DNA of 54,546 nt from Herpetosiphon llansteffanensis. GTDB lineage: Bacteria > Chloroflexota > Chloroflexia > Chloroflexales > Herpetosiphonaceae. Shown here one piece after another: positions 27,699-35,644 of the stretch. The notes beneath the pieces are model-generated. The model did not search any database, had not been told where the DNA came from, and saw only the letters and a list, made by a program, of their open reading frames with translations. The DNA lies in contig NZ_PUBZ01000101.1 in assembly GCF_003205875.1 (NCBI RefSeq), forward strand, positions 1-54,546, given 5' to 3'. The position numbers were made by a program, and so were the translations under genes. Within the stretch, counting starts at the first letter, position 1. Every line of letters starts with the position of its first letter.

Positions 27699-28778
27699 AT
27701 GCCCAATCGTTCGCCTGCCAAGGCTCTGCTGCGCCCTACGGCAACCCTGTTGCTTGGAAGCGTTGTACTGGCAGCGTGCGGTCAAAAGACCCCTCAAACG
27801 ACCCTGAACCCAGCAAGCGAGAGCACCCGCGCAATTTACAATCTCTCGGAATTGTTGTTTTGGTTGGGCGTTGTGGTCTTTTTGATTGTACAAACCTGGT
27901 TGATCGTTTCGATCATCAAGTATCGACAGAAGGATAGTTCGCAGGTTCCCACACAGATTCATGGCAATACGAAGGTTGAAATTGCTTGGACAATCGTGCC
28001 AGCAATTATCGCGATTGTTATTTTCGTCTTCACCTTCGACACGATTCGCAAAATCGAGTTTATGCCAGACGAAGCTGCCGGTAATACCTTGAATGTCAAG
28101 GTTATCGGTCATCAGTGGTGGTGGGAATTCCAGTATCCTGATATTAAGGATGCGAGCGGCAAGCCGTTGGTCACTGCTAACGAGTTATGGATTCCTTCAG
28201 GAAGCTATATCGACGTTAAAATGACCTCGGTTGACGTAATCCACGACTTCTGGATTCCTGGGCTTGCAGGTAAGCGCGACGTGATGCCCAATCGCGAAAG
28301 CGGCTTGTGGTTCAAGGCCGATGATGTGGCCGATGGTGCGCCTGGCGTATTCTGGGGCCAATGCGCCGAATACTGTGGCGGCCAGCATGCCTACATGAAA
28401 ATGCGGGTCGTTGTGGCCAGCCCTGCCGACTTCCAAAAATGGTCAACCGAGCAAAGCCAAGTGGCGGTTAATACCACCTTGCCTGAATCGTTTACCAAAA
28501 ATTGTATTGGTTGTCACGTTGTGCGTGGCACCAACTCCGCTGGGATTACCGGCCCCGATTTGACCCACTTCGGTGGCCGCATGACGATTGCCGCTGGCAC
28601 CGTCGATAATACCCGCGAACATCTTTATGCATGGTTAGACGACCCTGATGCAGTCAAGCGTGGCAACATTATGACCACCGCCATCAAGGCCGATACCCTG
28701 ACCGAAGCCGAAATTAATGAGTTGGTCGATTATCTGGAAAGCCTCAATCCAGGCACCAGTGTTAAAGGTCAGCAGTAG
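27699..28778 (+). CDS. coxB: Cytochrome c oxidase subunit II with fused cytochrome c (caa3 type)
   Basis: 359 residues, ATG 27699 with AAGGAGG upstream. A lipoprotein signal with LAAC lipobox puts the mature N-terminus at Cys27. Two transmembrane helices follow (about 45-70 and 88-112). The CuA domain shows the first His ligand in VIHDFWIPGL (about 180) and the CAEYCGGQHAYMKM cluster (about 222-235). After residue 260 a cytochrome c domain is fused, with heme motif Cys269-I-G-Cys272-His273 and an axial Met in GGRMTIAAG. This is the caa3 arrangement, in which electrons enter through the attached heme c. First gene of a five-gene operon; coxA starts 9 bases later. Confidence 0.97.
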   Translation: MPNRSPAKALLRPTATLLLGSVVLAACGQKTPQTTLNPASESTRAIYNLSELLFWLGVVVFLIVQTWLIVSIIKYRQKDSSQVPTQIHGNTKVEIAWTIVPAIIAIVIFVFTFDTIRKIEFMPDEAAGNTLNVKVIGHQWWWEFQYPDIKDASGKPLVTANELWIPSGSYIDVKMTSVDVIHDFWIPGLAGKRDVMPNRESGLWFKADDVADGAPGVFWGQCAEYCGGQHAYMKMRVVVASPADFQKWSTEQSQVAVNTTLPESFTKNCIGCHVVRGTNSAGITGPDLTHFGGRMTIAAGTVDNTREHLYAWLDDPDAVKRGNIMTTAIKADTLTEAEINELVDYLESLNPGTSVKGQQ

Positions 28779-28787
28779 GAGGGCCGC

Positions 28788-30635
28788 ATGGCTACTGACG
28801 TAAGTACCCTCCATCACGCCCCAGCCAAACAACGGCGGGGTTGGTTGGAATGGATCACCACCGTCGACCACAAAAAAATTGGCATCATGTATGCAGTGAC
28901 TGCCTTTTTGTTCTTTGTAATCGGCGGGCTTGAGGCATTGCTCATTCGTTTGCAACTTGGTTCATCGCAAAATGCGATCCTGACTCCAGAAGCCTATAAC
29001 CAAGTCTTTACGATGCACGGCACAACCATGGTGTTTATGGCGATTATGCCTGTCAACGCTGGGTTTATGAACTATTTCGTGCCACTGATGATTGGCGCAG
29101 GCGATATGGCCTACCCGCGCATGAACGCCATGAGCTATTGGCTCTTGCTGTTCGGCGGGATCGTCATGTATTCCAGCTTTGTTTTCGGTGGCGGCGCTCC
29201 CGATGCTGGCTGGTTTGCCTATGCTCCATTGACCTCAACCACCTACTCGGTCACCCGAGGGATGGATTATTGGGTCTTGGGCTTGCAGCTGTTGGGGGTT
29301 TCCTCGCTAGCTGGCTCGGTCAATATCATCGTAACGATCATCAGGTTGCGAGCACCAGGCATGCGCTTTAATCGGATGCCATTGTTCGTATGGATGAGCT
29401 TCGTTACCTCATTCTTGTTGATTTTCGCCCTGCCAAGCATCACCGTTGGCATCACGTTGCTGTTCTTTGATCGCAACTTTGGTACCAACTTCTTCTTGCC
29501 TGCTGCTGGTGGCGACCCACTCTTGTGGCAACACTTGTTCTGGTTCTTCGGTCACCCCGAAGTGTACATTATGATTCTGCCCGCCTTCGGTGTGGTTTCA
29601 GAAATGTTGCCAGTCTTCTCACGCAAGCCAATTTTCGGCTACGAGTTTGTGGCCTACTCGGGCGTTGCAATCGGTGTGTTGGGCTTCACCGTGTGGGCTC
29701 ACCACATGTTTGCGACCAACTTGGGCGTAATTGCCGACACCTTCTTTGCTGCCGCCTCGATGCTGATTTCGGTTCCGACTGGGGTCAAAATCTTCAACTG
29801 GCTGGCAACCTTGTGGCGTGGCGAGTTGCGCTTCAAAACTCCGATGCTGTTCAGTCTTGGCTTTATCGCCATGTTCGTGATCGGCGGGATTTCCGGGGTT
29901 TCGTTGGCAGCCGCACCATTCGACTTGCAAGTGACCGATAGCTACTTTGTGGTTGCTCACTTCCACTATGTGCTGTTCGGTGGCGCTGTCTTTGCCTTGT
30001 TTGGGGCTGCTTACTATTGGTTCCCCAAAATCACAGGCAAGATGATGAGCGAACGCATTGGCAAATGGCACTTCTGGATTCTGCTGCTCGGCTTTAATTT
30101 GACCTTCTTCCCACAACATATGCTTGGGTTGCAAGGTATGCCGCGGCGGGTCTGGACGTATCAACAAAACCAAGGCTGGGATTTCTACAACTTGCTCTCA
30201 ACGATTGGGTCATTTTGTATTGCGCTTGCAACCTTGGTCTTTATCGTCAACTTCATTATCAGCTTGCGCAAGGGCGCTCCTGCGGGCAACGACCCATGGG
30301 ATGCAGCAACTCTGGAATGGGCGACGACCTCGCCACCTCCAGCCCACAACTTCGATGTGGAATACATTGTGCATAGCCGTCGCCCCTTGTGGGATAACAA
30401 ATATAGCGGCGAAGGCCGTGGCATGACGATCAATTACGATTTTCATCCCCACTTGCCACCGCCGTCATTTGCCCCAATCATCTTCTCGTTTGGCTTGTTT
30501 GTGCTGGCCTATGGCATGCTCAATCTGGCCTCAGCCCCATTGATTGGGATTCCAATTATCTTGGTGGCCTTGGCAATTGCCTTTGTCGGCATGAATCGCT
30601 GGGTCGGCGAAATTGCCCAAGATCCGGTGCTGTAA
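28788..30635 (+). CDS. coxA: Cytochrome c oxidase subunit I
   Basis: 615 residues, ATG with AGGAGG upstream. Twelve or more membrane helices. Heme a ligand His77 in TMHGTTMVFM; the CuB/cross-link site HPEVY (near 254); the CuB His pair in AHHMFAT (near 305); heme a3/a ligands in VAHFHYVLFG (near 390). TGVKIFNWL carries the K-channel Lys. These place it in the A-type heme-copper oxidases. It reduces oxygen to water and pumps protons in the cytoplasmic membrane. The length exceeds the 530-residue minimum because of an extra C-terminal region with two more predicted helices, common in caa3 enzymes. Confidence 0.98.
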   Translation: MATDVSTLHHAPAKQRRGWLEWITTVDHKKIGIMYAVTAFLFFVIGGLEALLIRLQLGSSQNAILTPEAYNQVFTMHGTTMVFMAIMPVNAGFMNYFVPLMIGAGDMAYPRMNAMSYWLLLFGGIVMYSSFVFGGGAPDAGWFAYAPLTSTTYSVTRGMDYWVLGLQLLGVSSLAGSVNIIVTIIRLRAPGMRFNRMPLFVWMSFVTSFLLIFALPSITVGITLLFFDRNFGTNFFLPAAGGDPLLWQHLFWFFGHPEVYIMILPAFGVVSEMLPVFSRKPIFGYEFVAYSGVAIGVLGFTVWAHHMFATNLGVIADTFFAAASMLISVPTGVKIFNWLATLWRGELRFKTPMLFSLGFIAMFVIGGISGVSLAAAPFDLQVTDSYFVVAHFHYVLFGGAVFALFGAAYYWFPKITGKMMSERIGKWHFWILLLGFNLTFFPQHMLGLQGMPRRVWTYQQNQGWDFYNLLSTIGSFCIALATLVFIVNFIISLRKGAPAGNDPWDAATLEWATTSPPPAHNFDVEYIVHSRRPLWDNKYSGEGRGMTINYDFHPHLPPPSFAPIIFSFGLFVLAYGMLNLASAPLIGIPIILVALAIAFVGMNRWVGEIAQDPVL

Positions 30636-30694
30636 GCTAAATTGCCCTGCGCCGATGTTCAGTTGGCGTAGGGCTTAGTTATCTGGGAGAACCT

Positions 30695-31324
30695 ATGGCA
30701 CAGGCAGTCGTGCGCGATATTGATAAAAATGATCCTGGGCGCGGCCTCGATTTACGCAAGCTTGGTATGTGGACGTTCCTTGGCTCAGAAGTTTTCTTCT
30801 TCGGAGCCTTGGTTGTAACCCACCTCTCAATGCGCGGGGTCGTTGCACCATCAGCAAGCAAAGCCAACCTCGATGTTGCTGGCGTTCGCAACATGTTTGG
30901 CGATAATGTCCTGACCTCGATTCTGGCCTTCATCTTGTTGACCAGCAGTTTGACCATGGTGTTGGCACTAGATGGGGTTAAAACCAACAATCAAAAGCGC
31001 TTCCGCTTCTGGTTGGGGGCCACCATCGCATGTGGCGTAATTTTCTTGGGTGGTCAGGTTTACGAGTTCTATCACATTGTTCACGAATATAATGTGACGA
31101 TCAAGAATATGATGTTTGGCTCGACCTTCTTCTTTGTGACGGGCTTCCACGGAACCCACGTTGCAGTTGGGGTCATCTGGCTGGTATCATTGCTGGTCTC
31201 GGCAATTCGCCACCCTGAGCGCTACAATGCTGGCAACTATATGGCCGTTGAGCTTGGCGGCTTGTATTGGCACTTTGTCGACTTGGTGTGGGTCTTGATT
31301 TTTACCGTAATCTATCTGATCTAA
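30695..31324 (+). CDS. coxC: Cytochrome c oxidase subunit III
   Basis: 209 residues, ATG with GGGAGA upstream. Five predicted membrane helices, starting at LGMWTFLGSEVFFFGALVV; FHGTHVAVGVIWLV and GLYWHFVDLVWVLIF are the characteristic segments of the COX3 family, shorter than mitochondrial versions as in bacterial caa3 oxidases. Lies 59 bases after coxA. Confidence 0.97.
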   Translation: MAQAVVRDIDKNDPGRGLDLRKLGMWTFLGSEVFFFGALVVTHLSMRGVVAPSASKANLDVAGVRNMFGDNVLTSILAFILLTSSLTMVLALDGVKTNNQKRFRFWLGATIACGVIFLGGQVYEFYHIVHEYNVTIKNMMFGSTFFFVTGFHGTHVAVGVIWLVSLLVSAIRHPERYNAGNYMAVELGGLYWHFVDLVWVLIFTVIYLI

Positions 31325-31349
31325 CCATTATTTATCCAAGGAGTACATA

Positions 31350-31682
31350 ATGGCCCACGGTCATGATGAACACGCCTCAATCGAACACGAAGCGCATCAC
31401 AGCCACGCCAAGTTGTATGTGATTATCTTCTTTATCTTGTTGGTGATGACTGGCGTTGAAATTGCGATTCCAATCATCAATAAAGCTGAAATTGTGGTTA
31501 AGCAAGTCGAAGTTGCGCTTTTGCTTGGCTTGATGACAATCAAAGGTGCAATCGTTATGATGTTCTATATGCACCTTAAAGGCGATCGCCGCATGTTTGG
31601 GACGCTGTTTGTCTTCCCAATTGTGTGTGTGTTGTTGATGATGCTTGGTTTCTTTGCTCTATTCCAACCAGAGTTATGGTAA
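31350..31682 (+). CDS. Cytochrome c oxidase subunit IV family protein
   Basis: 110 residues, ATG with AAGGAG upstream. The His/Glu-rich N-terminus is followed by three hydrophobic segments (about 23-43, 52-76, 80-105). GAIVMMFYMHLKGDRRMFGT near the middle is typical of the prokaryotic subunit IV (CtaF/CoxD-like) family. A structural small subunit of the oxidase. Ends 4 bases before ctaG. Confidence 0.9.
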   Translation: MAHGHDEHASIEHEAHHSHAKLYVIIFFILLVMTGVEIAIPIINKAEIVVKQVEVALLLGLMTIKGAIVMMFYMHLKGDRRMFGTLFVFPIVCVLLMMLGFFALFQPELW

Positions 31683-31686
31683 ACAA

Positions 31687-32499
31687 ATGAACGAATGGAC
31701 GCTTGATTGGCCGCTGTTTTTGGGCTTAATCGCCGCAACGGTTGGCTATCTCTGGGCAGTTGGCCCAGGTCGCAAGCGCCTCGGTGGGCCAGCAGCTTTC
31801 CCAGTTGGGAAGGCTGTTGCCTTCTTAAGCGGCTTGTTGGCCTTAGGTTTATCGATTATGTCGCCAATTGGGCTGTGGGCAGATCGCTATCTGTTTACGA
31901 TGCACATGGTTCAACATATGATTTTGACCATGTTTTGCGCGCCCATGTTGTTAATTGGCATTCCTGAATGGTTGCTACGGCCATTGGTGCAATTGCCATG
32001 GGTCTATGCGATTGTGCGCTTTGCGGTGCATCCAATTGTCGCATTTAGTGCTTTCAATATTTCCTTCAATGGCTGGCACTTTCCCCAATTTTACGATTTG
32101 GCTTTGCGCAACGAGTTGGTGCACATTCTCGAACACCAAATGATGATGGGCAGCGCGATTTTGCTCTGGGCTCCATCGCTGATTCCCTTGCCTGAATTAC
32201 GCTCGTCGTATCCGGTGCAAATGCTGTATTACTTTGTGAATTCAATTATCCCAACCATTTTGGGTGCGTTGATCACCTTTGCAGATAGTGTGTTGTACCC
32301 AACCTATGAGCTAGCGCCACGGATTTGGGGCATCAGCGCAATCGCCGATCAGCAAATTGGGGCCTTAATTATGTGGATTCCAGGCGGCTCGATTTTTATT
32401 CTCGCCATTACCATCGCTTTTTTCAAGTGGATGAACCGCGAGGACGAAGAACAAAGCCTGCCAAGCATCGCCGACCAAAAAGCGGCTGCGCGCCAGTAA
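31687..32499 (+). CDS. ctaG: Cytochrome c oxidase assembly protein CtaG (caa3 type)
   Basis: 270 residues from ATG 31687, 4 bases past the previous stop; ribosome site weak, suggesting coupled translation. Seven predicted membrane helices. FTMHMVQHMILTMFCAPMLLIGIPEWLL and NISFNGWHFPQFYD match the caa3_CtaG family (PF09678), which is needed for assembly of caa3 oxidase and is unrelated to the mitochondrial Cox11-type CtaG. Last gene of the operon; a hairpin follows. Confidence 0.92.
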   Translation: MNEWTLDWPLFLGLIAATVGYLWAVGPGRKRLGGPAAFPVGKAVAFLSGLLALGLSIMSPIGLWADRYLFTMHMVQHMILTMFCAPMLLIGIPEWLLRPLVQLPWVYAIVRFAVHPIVAFSAFNISFNGWHFPQFYDLALRNELVHILEHQMMMGSAILLWAPSLIPLPELRSSYPVQMLYYFVNSIIPTILGALITFADSVLYPTYELAPRIWGISAIADQQIGALIMWIPGGSIFILAITIAFFKWMNREDEEQSLPSIADQKAAARQ

Positions 32500-32506
32500 A
32501 TCAATC

Positions 32507-32536
32507 AAGGCGCGTTGTTTGCCAATGCGCCTTTTT
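32507..32536 (+). terminator. Terminator after ctaG
   Basis: AAGGCGC (32507-32513) pairs with GCGCCTT (32527-32533), followed by TTT. It separates convergent ctaG and arsM. Confidence 0.65.
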
Positions 32537-32540
32537 AGAC

Positions 32541-33359
32541 CTATTTATGCGCCCGAATCAAGCACGATGTAAAGCGTTCCGCTAATTGCTGGCCTTGCAA
32601 ATCGCTTAATCCTGCCAATTCCTCAGGCAACTTGCCGCCAATATCCGCTAAACTATAGCGATGGGTTAGCTCGAAACTAATCTGTTGAAAGCCTGCTTGC
32701 TCTAAAAATTGCTGATATTGCTCGCGGGTTGGTGCACCCGCGACACAGCCAACCCAATTCATGGCTGCGCGTAAACTGGCTTCAGGCAAGGGGAAATCAG
32801 CCAAACTACCATCGATTACAATATCTGAAATGGCCATATAGCCACCAACGTTGAGCACACGATAAGCCTCACGTAATGCCATGCCTTTATCGGGAGCCAG
32901 ATTGATCACGCAATTGGAGATAATCACATCGACTTGCTCATTCTCTAGCGGCAGCTGCTCAATATCGCCCTTCAAAAAAGCTACGTTTTCAATCTGGGCT
33001 TTCTGAGCATTCTGGCGGGCCAAATCGAGCATGGCATCGGTCATATCAACCCCATAGACAAAGCCGGTTGGCCCAACTTGTTTGGCAGCGAGCAAGACAT
33101 CTAAGCCGCCGCCCGAGCCAAGATCAAGCACGACTTGGCCTGGTTGCAAAGCGGCTCGCACAACTGGATTGCCACAGCCACGGGTGCTGTTGACTGCGGT
33201 TGCGGGCAAATCAGCGGTTGCTATATCGCGATAGAGTGTGCTGCTCAGCGAAATATCATGACTACCGCAACAACTGGTTTTTGGCTCTTCCTGTTGCACC
33301 TGCTCGGCCCATTCGCCATAATAGGCTTGGACGTTGGCTTTAATTGATTGATCGCTCAT
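32541..33359 (-). CDS. arsM: Arsenite S-adenosylmethionine methyltransferase
   Basis: 272 residues from the second Met of the frame, which has GGAGGAAA 6 bases upstream. The class I SAM fold shows [14 protein letters not shown] (77-90) and [13 protein letters not shown]. Conserved ArsM cysteines are visible: CC at 30-31, Cys62 in RGCGNP, one in [10 protein letters not shown] and one in [10 protein letters not shown]. The three after the CC pair correspond to the arsenite-binding set. It methylates As(III) to mono- and dimethylated species. Third gene of arsR-arsN2-arsM, 45 bases after arsN2, with a perfect palindrome in the gap. Confidence 0.95.
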   Translation of the reverse strand: MSDQSIKANVQAYYGEWAEQVQQEEPKTSCCGSHDISLSSTLYRDIATADLPATAVNSTRGCGNPVVRAALQPGQVVLDLGSGGGLDVLLAAKQVGPTGFVYGVDMTDAMLDLARQNAQKAQIENVAFLKGDIEQLPLENEQVDVIISNCVINLAPDKGMALREAYRVLNVGGYMAISDIVIDGSLADFPLPEASLRAAMNWVGCVAGAPTREQYQQFLEQAGFQQISFELTHRYSLADIGGKLPEELAGLSDLQGQQLAERFTSCLIRAHK

Positions 33360-33372
33360 CGTGGTTTCCTCC

Positions 33373-33388
33373 ATTGAAAAAATTCAAT
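33373..33388. promoter_or_regulatory. Palindrome, candidate ArsR operator (arsN2-arsM gap)
   Basis: ATTGAA-AAAA-TTCAAT, perfect 6-4-6 inverted repeat, 16 bases long, directly before the arsM ribosome site. Same ends as the site at 33838-33853 and related to the arsR promoter site. Confidence 0.6.
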
Positions 33389-33404
33389 CTTGTAATCAAA
33401 AAAA

Positions 33405-33827
33405 TCAAACCAGTTGCTTCACCATCAAGCTGGCACTGCTACAGATTGCGCCCCATTGCGCCGAGCTATGCAAGCGCTCATCAGCCGCGCTGCGTTCGAT
33501 TGGCTGGTAGTCGTGAGCAGCGAAAAAATGCGCAGCACTAGTGGTCAAGAGATACAGTGTTTGCATGCCCTGCCGTTGTGCTTGTTGCTCCAAAGCTTTG
33601 AGCAATGTTGCGCCTAAGCCTTGGCCTTGCTGGGTTGGCGTAATTGCCACTGAGCGGAGCAAACCAAACTCGCCATACTTCTCAATCGCGCCACATGCTA
33701 CTAAATTGCCATCTTGCCACCAGCCATAGGCCTGCGCAGTGGCTAAACCTTCGTTGCCCAACCCAACTGTGCTCAATAACTGCTCGAATGTTGATTGTTG
33801 ATCTGAGGTGATTGGTTCAAGTTGCAT
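33405..33827 (-). CDS. arsN2: GNAT N-acetyltransferase, ArsN2-like
   Basis: 140 residues, starting MQLEPITSDQ. The GNAT core is clear: LLRSVAITPTQQGQGLGATL carries the Q-x-x-G-x-G/A acetyl-CoA loop (about 56-75), and LYLLTTSAAHFFAAHDYQPI gives the last strands. The sequence and its position between arsR and arsM fit the arsenic-resistance acetyltransferase ArsN2. Related ArsN1 proteins acetylate phosphinothricin-like organoarsenicals; the substrate of ArsN2 is less certain. Confidence 0.88.
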   Translation of the reverse strand: MQLEPITSDQQSTFEQLLSTVGLGNEGLATAQAYGWWQDGNLVACGAIEKYGEFGLLRSVAITPTQQGQGLGATLLKALEQQAQRQGMQTLYLLTTSAAHFFAAHDYQPIERSAADERLHSSAQWGAICSSASLMVKQLV

Positions 33828-33837
33828 AGCCTATCCT

Positions 33838-33853
33838 ATTGAAAAATTTCAAT
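33838..33853. promoter_or_regulatory. Palindrome, candidate ArsR operator (arsR-arsN2 gap)
   Basis: ATTGAAA-AA-TTTCAAT, perfect 7-2-7 inverted repeat of 16 bases, in the 54-base gap between arsR and arsN2. Confidence 0.6.
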
Positions 33854-33881
33854 TCAAAAGCGCTAAAAAAGCTAGCCGCAG

Positions 33882-34244
33882 CTAGCGATTCCAGCCATCC
33901 AAGTGGCTGTTGATGCGGGCTTTGAGGCTGGCGAGGCGTTCGCGTTCAACCCGATAATAGGCCCACGGGCCACGCCGTTCATAGCTGACCAAGCCAGCTT
34001 CGCGCAACAACTTGAGATGATACGAGACGGTTGGCTGCTTGACCGCAACCGCTGCCTCAAGGTCGCAAACACAGACATCTTCGGTTGAGCGGGTGAGCAG
34101 CGTCAGCAATTGCACCCGCACCGGATGGGCGAATACCTGAAAATCAGCGCTGATCGCTTCGGCTTCGCTTTCGTTTATTCCGGCGCTGGCAGGCGTGCAA
34201 CACCCAGTGGTTTGGGCAATTAATTCAATTATTCCAGTCATCAT
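33882..34244 (-). CDS. arsR: ArsR/SmtB-family arsenical repressor
   Basis: 120 residues, two adjacent ATG codons, GGAGG upstream. Winged helix from about 30 to 105, with the recognition helix in VKQPTVSYHLKLLREAGLVS. The metalloid site DVCVCDLE (Cys58, Cys60) corresponds to the ELCVCDL As(III) site of ArsR, and a CC pair at 15-16 could add a ligand. It should repress the operon until arsenite binds. A decayed copy of the first two thirds of this gene, with its promoter, lies at 34818-35069. Confidence 0.95.
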   Translation of the reverse strand: MMTGIIELIAQTTGCCTPASAGINESEAEAISADFQVFAHPVRVQLLTLLTRSTEDVCVCDLEAAVAVKQPTVSYHLKLLREAGLVSYERRGPWAYYRVERERLASLKARINSHLDGWNR

Positions 34245-34258
34245 CGGCCTCCACTAGC

Positions 34259-34288
34259 ACTATAGCACGCCTATCGAATTGATTCAAT
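34259..34288 (-). promoter_or_regulatory. arsR promoter with overlapping operator
   Basis: On the minus strand: TTGAAT (34287-34282), 17-base spacer, TATAGT (34264-34259). The -35 box lies inside ATTGATTCAAT (34278-34288), a 5-1-5 inverted repeat sharing the ATTGA/TCAAT ends of the two intergenic palindromes. Binding there would block RNA polymerase. Confidence 0.75.
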
Positions 34289-34340
34289 CTGCTGGTTTAT
34301 TAAACTTGTTATAGTAACGAGAAGCTAGGTTTAGGCTGAA

Positions 34341-34715
34341 TTAGCTCCAACCAAAAGTATTGAAAATGGCGATAAACCATATGCCAATCCCAATAATTCC
34401 TAGTCCAATGGCAAATGTATATGCCGAAGGTTTTTGGATGCTTAGTGATGGCTTAAGAATTTGTCGAACATCCTTGCCAATTCCTAGCAATAGGCAGCAA
34501 ATTGCTAGACCAAATGGAATTACACTGAGCACGCTACTGCGAAAAAGACTAGACCCGACTGGCCAAGTTCCGGTTGATCGGGCCTCTAAATATAAGAAGC
34601 TAGGCCAAAAAACCATGGTTGCTAAGGGAATACAACCTAACACTCCGCCAACGATTCTTAATATAGCTGGTCGTCTTTGGATTGGGCTGGCGGGAACCGA
34701 ATAATCATGCGACAT
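34341..34715 (-). CDS. Small membrane protein, paralog 1
   Basis: 124 residues starting MSHDYSVPAS. Three hydrophobic segments (about 20-45, 60-82, 97-120) and the phrase GKDVRQILKPS in the second cytosolic or external loop. No family recognised. It is clearly homologous to the protein at 35105-35476: both share FLYLEA/FYLEA, PFGLAICCLLLG/PFTLAIGCCLIG, D-x-x-QILK and AY-x-x-AI. The longer open frame upstream runs through the decayed arsR and is not taken as real. The nearest promoter upstream is the duplicated ars promoter at 35040-35069, so arsenical control is possible. Confidence 0.65.
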   Translation of the reverse strand: MSHDYSVPASPIQRRPAILRIVGGVLGCIPLATMVFWPSFLYLEARSTGTWPVGSSLFRSSVLSVIPFGLAICCLLLGIGKDVRQILKPSLSIQKPSAYTFAIGLGIIGIGIWFIAIFNTFGWS

Positions 34716-34749
34716 AAACTGCTCTTCAACTAATTGATTGAGTATATTG

Positions 34750-34817
34750 ATAGCATATACCCTGAATGAGTACAACGCTATAGGCAAATACCTCCGAAGG
34801 CTGATTTGCTGCTTACG
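34750..34817 (-). repeat. Conserved upstream hairpin box, copy 1
   Basis: About 87% identical to 35523-35590. Both contain GTATTT(T)GC, ATAGC(G/A)T and TTCAGGGTATATGCTAT on the minus strand. In minus-strand RNA AUAGCGU pairs with AUGCUAU by a G-U wobble, where the other copy has AUAGCAU, so the stem survives the substitution. It lies about 35 bases before paralog 1. Confidence 0.7.
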
Positions 34818-35025
34818 CGGTTGGCTGCTTGACCGCAACCGCCGCTTCAAGGTCGCAAACACAGACATCCTCGGTTGAGCGGGTGAGCAGCGTCAGCAAT
34901 TGCACCCGCACCGGATGGGCGAATACCTGAAAATCAGCGCTGATTGCCTCGGCTCGTTTTCATTTATTCCGGCGCTGGCAGGCGTGCAACAGCCAGTGGT
35001 TTGGGCAATTAATTCCAGTCATCAT
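34818..35025 (-). pseudogene. Decayed 5' copy of arsR
   Basis: Matches arsR 34028-34244 at about 95% identity by eye. An 8-base deletion (CAATTATT missing relative to the plus strand) falls just after the fourth codon, and a single-base deletion occurs later, so translation from the two ATG codons ends after 22 codons. The part encoding the end of the recognition helix and the wing is absent; homology stops at 34818 and the conserved hairpin box begins. The intact parent, operator and promoter are recognisable upstream. Confidence 0.9.
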
Positions 35026-35039
35026 CGGCCTCCACAAGC

Positions 35040-35069
35040 ACTATAGCACGCCTATCGAATTGATTCAAT
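35040..35069 (-). promoter_or_regulatory. Duplicated ars promoter/operator
   Basis: Same -35 TTGAAT (35068-35063), 17-base spacer, -10 TATAGT (35045-35040) and ATTGATTCAAT (35059-35069) as the arsR promoter. It points through the arsR pseudogene toward the membrane protein at 34341-34715. Confidence 0.75.
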
Positions 35070-35104
35070 CTGCTGGTTTATTAACCAATTATCGAAGCTC
35101 AAAG

Positions 35105-35476
35105 CTAGTTCAAAGAGTACATGTAAAAGCTTACAGCAAATGTCACAACCACTATCACTACTCCTCCGATGATAAGTTTGATGGCGTAGTCATAGGCTCT
35201 AGGTCTTGGCCTACTTGGTAATAATTTTAAAATCTGCCAGCTATCTTGGGCCATCCCAATTAAACAACAACCTATAGCGAGTGTAAATGGAAGAATTACA
35301 AGGGTCATTGGGCGATATGATAGGTATATAATGGGTTTATCGCCCCCCGAAAGCGCTTCAAGATAAAATATCAAAAAATAAAAAACAACAGCTCCCAATA
35401 CAAAACAACTCATGAACCCAAAGAGGATGCGGAAAAATGACGCATCCTCCGATTTGCTTGGATAATTATTAGGCAT
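35105..35476 (-). CDS. Small membrane protein, paralog 2
   Basis: 123 residues, ATG with AGGAGAAT upstream. Three hydrophobic segments (about 13-42, 55-78, 92-118). Homologous to 34341-34715 at roughly a third of aligned positions, with YLEA, PF-x-LAI-x-C and QILK conserved. No family recognised. The pair probably arose by tandem duplication of a unit containing the gene, its hairpin box and adjoining ars DNA. The paralogs are far more diverged than the arsR copies between them. Confidence 0.65.
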   Translation of the reverse strand: MPNNYPSKSEDASFFRILFGFMSCFVLGAVVFYFLIFYLEALSGGDKPIIYLSYRPMTLVILPFTLAIGCCLIGMAQDSWQILKLLPSRPRPRAYDYAIKLIIGGVVIVVVTFAVSFYMYSLN

Positions 35477-35522
35477 CCGATTCTCCTCAAACTTTAAACG
35501 AATAGGTTAACGTTTGTTGTTC

Positions 35523-35590
35523 ATAGCATATACCCTGAACGAAGCCAATGCTATACGCAAAATACCTCCGAAGGCTGATTTGCTACTCAC
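35523..35590 (-). repeat. Conserved upstream hairpin box, copy 2
   Basis: Counterpart of 34750-34817. ATAGCAT (35523-35529) and ATGCTAT (35548-35554) form a 7-base stem. About 47 bases before paralog 2. Confidence 0.7.
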
Positions 35591-35602
35591 TAGGTTATTT
35601 TA

Positions 35603-35629
35603 TTATTCAATTATCTAATTATTGAATAA
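35603..35629. promoter_or_regulatory. Palindrome before the DUF2087 regulator
   Basis: TTATTCAAT (35603-35611) and ATTGAATAA (35621-35629) form a perfect 9-base inverted repeat with a 9-base spacer, 15 bases before the start codon. Likely an operator, perhaps for the adjacent regulator itself; its ATTCAAT/ATTGAAT core resembles the ars sites. Confidence 0.6.
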
Positions 35630-35644
35630 ATAAGTGAGAATACG

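Noticed and set aside
34716-34868. 51-residue N-terminal extension of membrane protein paralog 1
   Set aside because: It is translated from decayed arsR antisense-frame sequence and the hairpin box; the paralog lacks it.
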